64,000 nucleotides of DNA, from positions 50,999 to 114,998 of the forward strand of contig JAKFUL010000022.1 of the NCBI GenBank assembly GCA_021732665.1, written 5' to 3'. This document shows, in pieces, positions 58,702 to 64,000 of the stretch. How positions within the stretch are numbered: position 1 is the stretch's first letter; each line of letters starts with the position of its first letter. The notes under the pieces are model-generated. The model was not told the origin of the DNA and ran no database searches. It saw only the letters and a program-made list of their open reading frames with translations. The position numbers and the translations under genes were made by a program. The DNA comes from Acetobacteraceae bacterium (GTDB lineage: Bacteria; Pseudomonadota; Alphaproteobacteria; Acetobacterales; Acetobacteraceae).

Positions 58702-59295
58702 GTGGCCAGTCCTTCGGACAAAGCACGGAATGCAACTGGAGGCTGCGTGTCAGGCATGCTTGCCGGATTTTCAGGCAGCAGGCCGCGGCAGAAGCGCGAT
58801 TGTGGCGATTTCGACATTCGCATCGCGCGCGACGGCACCTGGCATTACCGCAATTCGCCGATCGGGCGTAAGGAGCTGGTCTGCCTCTTCGCCTCGGTGC
58901 TCCGGCGGGAGCCCGATGGCAGCTATGTGCTTGAAACACCAGTAGAACGCGGCACGATCACGGTGGAGGACGCGCCCTTCATCGCCATCGAGCTGTTCTG
59001 GAAGAACGAATCTGGCCGCCAGGTGCTCAGCTTCCGCACCAACATGGACGAGATGGTGACGGCCGATGCCGAACACCCGATTCGCGTCCAGCTCGACCCG
59101 CAGACCCGCGAGCCGCGTCCCTATGTGATGGTCCGGCCAGGGCTGGAGGCGCGGATCAACCGCGCCGTCTTCTATGAACTTGTGGCGCTGGCCGAGCCTG
59201 AGCACATGGCCGGCCAGGAGGTGCTGGGGGTCTGGAGCGAGGGCGTGTTCTTCCCCATCGACAGCATGACGCAGCACGAGCTGGCCGCCGAATAG
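58702..59295 (+). CDS. DUF1285 family protein
   Basis: 197 aa if started at the GTG at 58702 (VASPSDKARN). A GTG at 58747 with GGAGG 4 nt upstream is an alternative that removes 15 residues. DUF1285 core: CGDFDIRIARDGTWHYRNSP (about 34), IGRKELVCLFASVLRREPDG and VEDAPFIAIELFW. Widespread but functionally uncharacterised cytoplasmic protein. Abuts the Nudix gene start (TAG/GTG). Confidence 0.88.
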   Translation: MASPSDKARNATGGCVSGMLAGFSGSRPRQKRDCGDFDIRIARDGTWHYRNSPIGRKELVCLFASVLRREPDGSYVLETPVERGTITVEDAPFIAIELFWKNESGRQVLSFRTNMDEMVTADAEHPIRVQLDPQTREPRPYVMVRPGLEARINRAVFYELVALAEPEHMAGQEVLGVWSEGVFFPIDSMTQHELAAE

Positions 59296-59880
59296 GTGAC
59301 GCCCGCGCAGCTTGCCGCCCGGCTGGCGGAACCTGGCTTTTTCGCAGCCTTTCCGCCCGGTTTCTCCGATGATGGCGTGGAGCCTGCGGCGCCCCCCCGG
59401 GCGGCGGCGGTGCTGGTGCCGGTGGTGATGCACGCGGCACCCACCATCCTGCTGACCCACCGCGCCGCGCATCTCAGCGCCCATGCCGGCCAGGTCGCCT
59501 TCCCCGGCGGCCGGCTGGAGGCGGAGGAGACACCGGAAGAGGCCGCGCTGCGCGAGGCGGAGGAGGAGATCGGCCTGCCGCGCGCCTGGCCACGCCTGAT
59601 CGGAAGGCTTCCGCTGCACCTCACCGGCACGGGCTATCTGGTGACGCCCGTGCTTGCGCTGCTGGATCCGGGCTTTCCCGTGCTGGCCGACCCTTCCGAG
59701 GTCGCCGCGGTGTTCGAGTACCCCGTTTCCATGCTGCTCGACCCCGGGGCGCCGCGGCGCGAGAGCCGGGAATGGAAGGGCCGGATGCGGGAATACTGGG
59801 TCTGGCCGCATCACCAGCATTATATTTGGGGGGCGACGGCCACCATCATGGTGGGTTTGGCGAGGGCGCTTCGGGGGTGA
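59296..59880 (+). CDS. Nudix hydrolase, CoA pyrophosphatase-like
   Basis: 194 aa from a GTG at 59296. Nudix box at about residues 72-94 with the G-x5-E...REAEEEIG catalytic core; PGGR and the upstream LTHRAAHLSAHAGQVAFPGG stretch are the CoA-specific (NudL/UPF0035) signature. Cleaves CoA to 3',5'-ADP and 4'-phosphopantetheine. Convergent 35-nt overlap with the membrane gene. Confidence 0.9.
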   Translation: MTPAQLAARLAEPGFFAAFPPGFSDDGVEPAAPPRAAAVLVPVVMHAAPTILLTHRAAHLSAHAGQVAFPGGRLEAEETPEEAALREAEEEIGLPRAWPRLIGRLPLHLTGTGYLVTPVLALLDPGFPVLADPSEVAAVFEYPVSMLLDPGAPRRESREWKGRMREYWVWPHHQHYIWGATATIMVGLARALRG

Positions 59881-61288
59881 GTGGCGGCGGATTGTCCGGG
59901 GGCGCGGCCGGGGCTGGCTCTGGCGTCGGCGGCGCCGGCGATCCCCCGGCGGGGGTCCGCCCATCCGGTTGCTGCGATTCGGCGATGCTTGCCCCGGCCG
60001 TGGGCGGAACAGGCCCGGCGCCCTCGCCGGGCGCGCCGGCATCGGCCAAGGCTTCCGGGGCCGCGGCGTCAGCGCGCAATGGCGGCGCCTCGGCCGGGTT
60101 CGCCACGCCGGCCGCGGGCTGTTCCGGCCCGGGCATTTCGCCTGGCGTGGCGGCGGTGGGGTCTGGCGGCGGGGGTTCGGGCTGGTCGGGCTCCGGTGGA
60201 TTGCCGTGCCCCGCCGGCTCGGCGGTCAGCAACAGGCCGATCGCCATGTGCACCGTCTCCGCGCCGAAATGCTCGCGCATCACCGCAAGCGTCATCAGCA
60301 CCCTTTCCTTGTCGCGCGGCGGGCTGCCGCCGGCATACAGCGCCGGGGTTCCTCGCAGCAGCGCGTGCCAGGTGTCGCCCTTCGGATCCGGGTCGAGGTC
60401 ACGCCGGGCGGAGAGCGCGCGGCACAGCCCCAGAAGGCCCGACAGGTCGGCCACCTCCAGCATCCCCGCCCGCTCGAAAACCGGCATGGTCTTGTCATCG
60501 GGGGCGGGGCCGCGGATGCGCTCGCCCATGCTCCTCACCAGCTGCTCGAGAAGCTCCTCGCCCACCACGTTCATCAACAGCAGACCCAGCTCATGCAACC
60601 GCGAGGTATCGGTCCGGTTGGTGTCGCGCTCGATATTCTCCACCTCGGCCACGAAGGCGCTCTTCTCCTCCAGCGTGAGGTTCTGCAGCACCGTCATCGC
60701 CACCTGCGGCAGCAGTGCGCGGGCGCGGCTGTAGACCACGCCCTCCATCACATCCTGCACGATTTCCGACCGGCGGCGGCCGCGCTCACGGTCGCAGGCA
60801 CGGTCCAGCGCGTCCAGGATCACCTGCAGCACCAGCGCCGGCCCGGCCTGGAAGGTGCGTTCGCGAAACCGTATATTGGCGATCGAGCCGCGCAGCACCG
60901 CCATCCCGCCGAAACCGCCGATGAAGGCGGCGTTGAGCGCCAGATGCGCCTCGGCGAAGAGATTGACCGGCATGGGCAGGCGCTGTGTGAAGAGCAGCAT
61001 GAACACCGCCGTCGCGACAACCGCGTTGATGGTGATGTAGAGCAGCCCCCAGACGGTGCGAACCGCGGCCAGCGGATTGTCGCGATAGCGCGCCAGCAAC
61101 TCCACCAGCCCCACGCTGGCGCCGAACAGACAGGCGGCCAGGCAGGCGATGCTGGCCCGCATGGCAGGCTGCACCGGGACATGCGGCAGGATCAGCAGCA
61201 AGGGCACAAAGAGCACACTGGCAAAGCACACCCATTGCCAGGGGTAGATCAGCGCCGGCCGCGAGCTGTCCCCAGGCGCCCGGGCCAC
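59846..61288 (-). CDS. Hypothetical membrane protein with Pro-rich tail
   Basis: 480 aa from a GTG at 61288. Four transmembrane helices in the first 135 residues (e.g. WVCFASVLFVPLLLILPHV, 17-35). A soluble helical domain follows (about 140-360; charged and uninterrupted). A Pro/Ala/Glu-rich tail covers about the last 115 residues. Not recognised. It lies 6 nt downstream of a small gene (61295-61546), forming a two-gene unit. Confidence 0.75.
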   Translation of the reverse strand: MARAPGDSSRPALIYPWQWVCFASVLFVPLLLILPHVPVQPAMRASIACLAACLFGASVGLVELLARYRDNPLAAVRTVWGLLYITINAVVATAVFMLLFTQRLPMPVNLFAEAHLALNAAFIGGFGGMAVLRGSIANIRFRERTFQAGPALVLQVILDALDRACDRERGRRRSEIVQDVMEGVVYSRARALLPQVAMTVLQNLTLEEKSAFVAEVENIERDTNRTDTSRLHELGLLLMNVVGEELLEQLVRSMGERIRGPAPDDKTMPVFERAGMLEVADLSGLLGLCRALSARRDLDPDPKGDTWHALLRGTPALYAGGSPPRDKERVLMTLAVMREHFGAETVHMAIGLLLTAEPAGHGNPPEPDQPEPPPPDPTAATPGEMPGPEQPAAGVANPAEAPPLRADAAAPEALADAGAPGEGAGPVPPTAGASIAESQQPDGRTPAGGSPAPPTPEPAPAAPPDNPPPLTPEAPSPNPP

Positions 61289-61294
61289 GCGGTT

Positions 61295-61546
61295 TCAGGC
61301 CTTCATGGCATTCGGGCGGGGCACCAGCGCATCCACGCCGCGCACCGGGCGGATTTCCAGCTCGCCGGTCGTGACCAGGGCGTTGACCAGCTTATCGGCC
61401 ATCTCGTCGCTCACGCGCATCAGGTCGGGCACCTCGCTGCGCATCACCAGGGTGCGCTGCTGCAACGTGCGCAGCAGTTCCTGGGCCAGCGCCGGCATGT
61501 CATTTCCACGCTGGCGCAAAGACAATGTGCTATAGGACGTATACAT
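61295..61546 (-). CDS. Hypothetical 83-aa protein
   Basis: From the ATG at 61546 (MYTSYSTLSLRQRGNDM) with AGAGGTG upstream. Soluble, helical, no transmembrane segment, ends VDALVPRPNAMKA. Unrecognised. Partner gene of the large membrane protein, divergent from the sugar kinase. Confidence 0.65.
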   Translation of the reverse strand: MYTSYSTLSLRQRGNDMPALAQELLRTLQQRTLVMRSEVPDLMRVSDEMADKLVNALVTTGELEIRPVRGVDALVPRPNAMKA

Positions 61547-61565
61547 GAGTGACACCTCTGCCTTG

Positions 61566-61573
61566 CTATATAG
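61566..61573. promoter_or_regulatory. Second CTATATAG palindrome between divergent genes
   Basis: Identical to 58660-58667 and again placed between divergent starts, 19 nt upstream of the reverse-strand ATG. Possible shared -10. Confidence 0.35.
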
Positions 61574-61594
61574 TGCGATCCCCGGCGCGCCGCA

Positions 61595-61610
61595 CGGGGA
61601 AAAATCCCCG
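61595..61610. repeat. Short GC hairpin upstream of the sugar kinase
   Basis: CGGGGA (61595-61600) and TCCCCG (61605-61610) around an AAAA loop form a perfect 6-bp stem, 20 nt before the kinase start. Role unknown (operator, leader hairpin or chance). Confidence 0.4.
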
Positions 61611-61630
61611 CTGCCGCGGAGCATGCGGCG

Positions 61631-62536
61631 ATGACGGCTCGCCCCGTGCGCGTGATCTGCTGCGGCCAGATCGTGATGGACCACAGCTTCAATGTCGATG
61701 AGATCGAGGCCGCGCCCTCGAAGGTGACCGCGCGGCGCTACCATGCCGGCGTGGGCGGGATGTCGGCCCATGCCGCCATCGCGGTCGCCCGGCTGGGCGG
61801 CGAGGTCAGCTTCTGGGGCCGAGTCGGCGATGATCAGGCGGGCGAGGAACTGGCCGCCGCCATGGCGGCCGAGGGGGTGGAGATCTCCGGCCTGAAGCGC
61901 CTCGCCGGCGCTCAGACGCCGCTTTCGGCGGTGATCGTGGACAAGCGGGGCGAGCGCAGCATTGTCACCTATCGCGGCAACGGGCTGTCCACCGAGACCG
62001 ACTGGCTGCCGCTGGAGGCACTGGACGGCGCCGGCGCCGTGCTGTGCGACCCGCGCTGGACCCAGGGCACCGCCGCCGTCTTCGCCGCGGCACGGGCGCG
62101 CGGCGTCGCCTCGGTGCTCGATGCCGAGAAAAGCGAGATGCGGGTGCTGCTCGACCTCGTACCGCTGGTGGACCATGCGATCTTCGCAGCACCAGGCCTG
62201 CGCATCTTCGCCGGAATCAGCAATCCGGCCGAGGGGCTGAAACGCGCCCTGGCCAGCGGGCCGCTCAAGCTGGCGGCGGTGACGCGGGGCGAGGATGGAA
62301 CGCTATGGCTGGCGCCGGGGATGTCCCGCCCGGTGGAGCTGCCGGCCTTCAAGGTCGTGGCCACCAACACCACCGGCGCGGGCGATGTCTTCCACGGCGC
62401 CTATGCGCTGGCCATCGCCGAGGGGCAGAGCACGGCGCAGGCTTTGCGCTTCGCCTCGGCCGCCGGCGCCCTGCGGGCAAGGGATGGCGAGACGCCGACG
62501 CGGGCGATGGTCGACGGGCTGCTTTCGGGCGGCTAG
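61631..62536 (+). CDS. PfkB family carbohydrate kinase
   Basis: 301 aa. Ribokinase-like fold: N-terminal GQIVMDHSFNVDEI, glycine-rich GVGGMSAHAAIAVARLGG (about 41-58) and the C-terminal catalytic motif NTTGAGDVFHGAYAL with the base Asp (about 249-263). Phosphorylates a sugar; the substrate (fructose, ribose or another) cannot be told. Confidence 0.92.
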   Translation: MTARPVRVICCGQIVMDHSFNVDEIEAAPSKVTARRYHAGVGGMSAHAAIAVARLGGEVSFWGRVGDDQAGEELAAAMAAEGVEISGLKRLAGAQTPLSAVIVDKRGERSIVTYRGNGLSTETDWLPLEALDGAGAVLCDPRWTQGTAAVFAAARARGVASVLDAEKSEMRVLLDLVPLVDHAIFAAPGLRIFAGISNPAEGLKRALASGPLKLAAVTRGEDGTLWLAPGMSRPVELPAFKVVATNTTGAGDVFHGAYALAIAEGQSTAQALRFASAAGALRARDGETPTRAMVDGLLSGG

Positions 62537-62557
62537 CTCCTGCTCTACAAGGCAGCC

Positions 62558-62776
62558 ATGCCGCTCTTCATCGCAGCCCTGGCTTTCCTGCTGCCCCTGG
62601 TGGCGCTGCTGCTGTGGCGGCATTTCCGCCCCGGCGAGACGCCCGGCATCTGGCTGGTGCTGGCCGGGGTTGTGGCGGTGGTGCTGGTGCTGAGCGGCGC
62701 GCTGACTTATGGCCTGAACCGCAGCATCGAGCCGGGCGAGCGCTACGTGCCCGCCGTGCTGACGCCGGAGCGATGA
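62558..62776 (+). CDS. Small membrane protein (DUF6111-like)
   Basis: 72 aa, two helices (LFIAALAFLLPLVALLLW, 3-20, and GIWLVLAGVVAVVLVLSGA, about 30-48). Placement directly before cca with an ATGA overlap resembles the DUF6111 family of Rhodospirillales. Function unknown. Confidence 0.65.
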   Translation: MPLFIAALAFLLPLVALLLWRHFRPGETPGIWLVLAGVVAVVLVLSGALTYGLNRSIEPGERYVPAVLTPER

Positions 62777-63975
62777 TTCCGGATTTTCTGGCCCATGGCA
62801 CGCCGGCCGCGGTGCTGCGGGCGCTGCCCGGGAGCCGGGCGGTGGGCGGTGCGGTGCGCGATTTCCTGGCCGGAAAACCCATCCATGACGTGGACGTGGC
62901 GGTGCCATTGCCGCCGCAGGAGGCCTCCCGCCTGCTGCGCGCCGCGGGTCTGAAGGTTTTCGAGACAGGCCTGAAGCACGGCACGGTGACGGCGGTGCTG
63001 GACCGCCAGCCGGTGGAGGTGACCAGCCTGCGCCGCGACGTCGCGACCGATGGGCGGCATGCCGAGGTGGAGTGGATCGGCGATTGGCGCGAGGACGCCG
63101 CGCGCCGGGATTTCACCTTCAACGCCATGAGCATGGGCCTGGATGGCGAAGTGCATGATCACTTCGGCGGGCGGGAGGATCTGGCGGCAGGACGGGTGCG
63201 CTTTGTTGGCGTGGCGGGGGAGAGGCTGGCGGAGGATTATCTGCGGGCGCTGCGGTTCTTTCGGTTCTGGGCGCGGTATGGGCGGGGGGAGCCGGAGGCG
63301 GAGGCCTTGGCGGCGATACGGGAGGCTGTGCCGGGCCTGGCCAGGCTTTCGGTGGAGCGGGTTTGGATGGAGATCAAGCGGCTTCTGGCGGCGCCTGACC
63401 CGCGGGACGCGCTGCGCTTGATGGCTGGGACGGGGGTGTTGGGGGCGGTGCTGCCGGAGGCCATGCCGCTGGACATGGAACCCCTCTCCCGCCTGTTGTC
63501 GCGCGGCGCGCCCGGCGACGGCGTCCTTCGGCTCGCGGCCCTTATGTCAGCGAAAGCCGATCACGTGACGCTGGGGCAGCGCCTCAAATTGTCGGCGGCC
63601 GAAGTGCTTCGTCTCGCCCATGTCGTCGACCAATCAAGCATGCTCAAACCCGGCGCATCCGAGGGCGAGGTACTGATGTTCCAGGCCGTCAGCCGCTTCG
63701 GCACGCCGCCTGATGCGCATCTGCCGCTCTGGCTCGCCGATGCGCGCGATGGCCAGGACCGGCATGCTGAACGGGCGGCGATGGGCGAGAGGCCACCAGC
63801 CTTCCCTCTGCAAGGCAAGGACGCGCTCGCCCTCGGGGTCGATCCTGGCCCCAGGATCGGCGCATTGCTGGGCAAGGTAGAGACCTGGTGGCTGACACAA
63901 ACCGGCACCACCGCGACGCGCGACGCGTGCATCGAAAAACTGCGTGACCTCCTGGCGGACCACACCAACCAATGA
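62773..63975 (+). CDS. cca: CCA tRNA nucleotidyltransferase
   Basis: 400 aa from the ATG at 62773, overlapping the previous stop. Class II nucleotidyltransferase: GGAVRD (25-30) with the metal-binding DVDVAV (39-44), RRDFTFNAMSM and the EDYLRALRFFRF flexible loop, then an RNA-binding helical part. Adds or repairs the 3'-CCA of tRNAs. The 25 nt after it to the right edge contain no gene start. Confidence 0.92.
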   Translation: MIPDFLAHGTPAAVLRALPGSRAVGGAVRDFLAGKPIHDVDVAVPLPPQEASRLLRAAGLKVFETGLKHGTVTAVLDRQPVEVTSLRRDVATDGRHAEVEWIGDWREDAARRDFTFNAMSMGLDGEVHDHFGGREDLAAGRVRFVGVAGERLAEDYLRALRFFRFWARYGRGEPEAEALAAIREAVPGLARLSVERVWMEIKRLLAAPDPRDALRLMAGTGVLGAVLPEAMPLDMEPLSRLLSRGAPGDGVLRLAALMSAKADHVTLGQRLKLSAAEVLRLAHVVDQSSMLKPGASEGEVLMFQAVSRFGTPPDAHLPLWLADARDGQDRHAERAAMGERPPAFPLQGKDALALGVDPGPRIGALLGKVETWWLTQTGTTATRDACIEKLRDLLADHTNQ

Positions 63976-64000
63976 CATCCCCCCAACCCATGACCGCCAC

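Overview
The window looks like a chromosomal segment of a high-GC alphaproteobacterium, most probably an Acetobacteraceae member of the Roseomonas type. This is inferred from the strong G/C third-position bias, many GTG/TTG starts with 1-8 nt overlaps, the type A RNase P RNA, a carA with an N-terminal helix-turn-helix, an orphan Bug-type receptor and the MoxR/DUF58/DUF4159 cluster. I could not run any search; family names come from reading the translated sequences.

Layout. 1-4.9 kb: 5' part of a PepF-type oligopeptidase (runs off the left edge), a long-chain acyl-CoA synthetase, a class III aminotransferase and a small gene behind a perfect Fur-box-like palindrome. 4.9-16.2 kb: a surface-polysaccharide region that visibly differs from its surroundings (lower GC, IS debris, homopolymer tracts). 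It holds a flavin amine oxidase, an NAD-sugar epimerase, four glycosyltransferase-type proteins, a methyltransferase and an RgpF-like protein. Its left end abuts a decapitated biotinyl domain, which suggests a rearrangement junction. 16.5-24.9 kb: housekeeping block with rnpB, an OmpA-family protein, an AmpD-like amidase, a TerB/J-domain protein, AsmA, an M20 peptidase and a UDP-glucuronate epimerase-like gene.

24.9-41.2 kb: accessory catabolism. A tightly coupled operon (24978-34157) encodes two SDRs, an alpha/beta hydrolase, an IclR regulator, a ThDP enzyme, a VanB-type reductase, a 75-aa helix-turn-helix-like protein, a Rieske oxygenase, a Bug solute receptor, a two-domain VOC (extradiol-type) protein and an unknown 111-aa protein. 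It is preceded by a promoter and a repeated TTGAAC/GTTCAA operator. Together this reads as uptake, Rieske attack, ring cleavage and side-chain processing of an unidentified aromatic acid. Then follow radC, a bicupin/IclR divergent pair, an MFS exporter, and a LysR/HpaB-type hydroxylase/RidA-like set.

41.2-50.9 kb: a reverse-strand block in which carA (with an HTH extension and palindromes in its leader) and carB are separated by an SDR, a LysE exporter and four tiny membrane proteins; greA and ilvA follow. 50.9-58.6 kb: a MoxR-DUF58-BatA/DUF4159-LtrA-VWA operon. 58.7-64 kb: DUF1285, a Nudix CoA pyrophosphatase, an uncharacterised two-gene membrane unit, a PfkB sugar kinase, a small membrane protein and CCA tRNA nucleotidyltransferase. 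No tRNA, CRISPR array, intact IS or prophage was seen.
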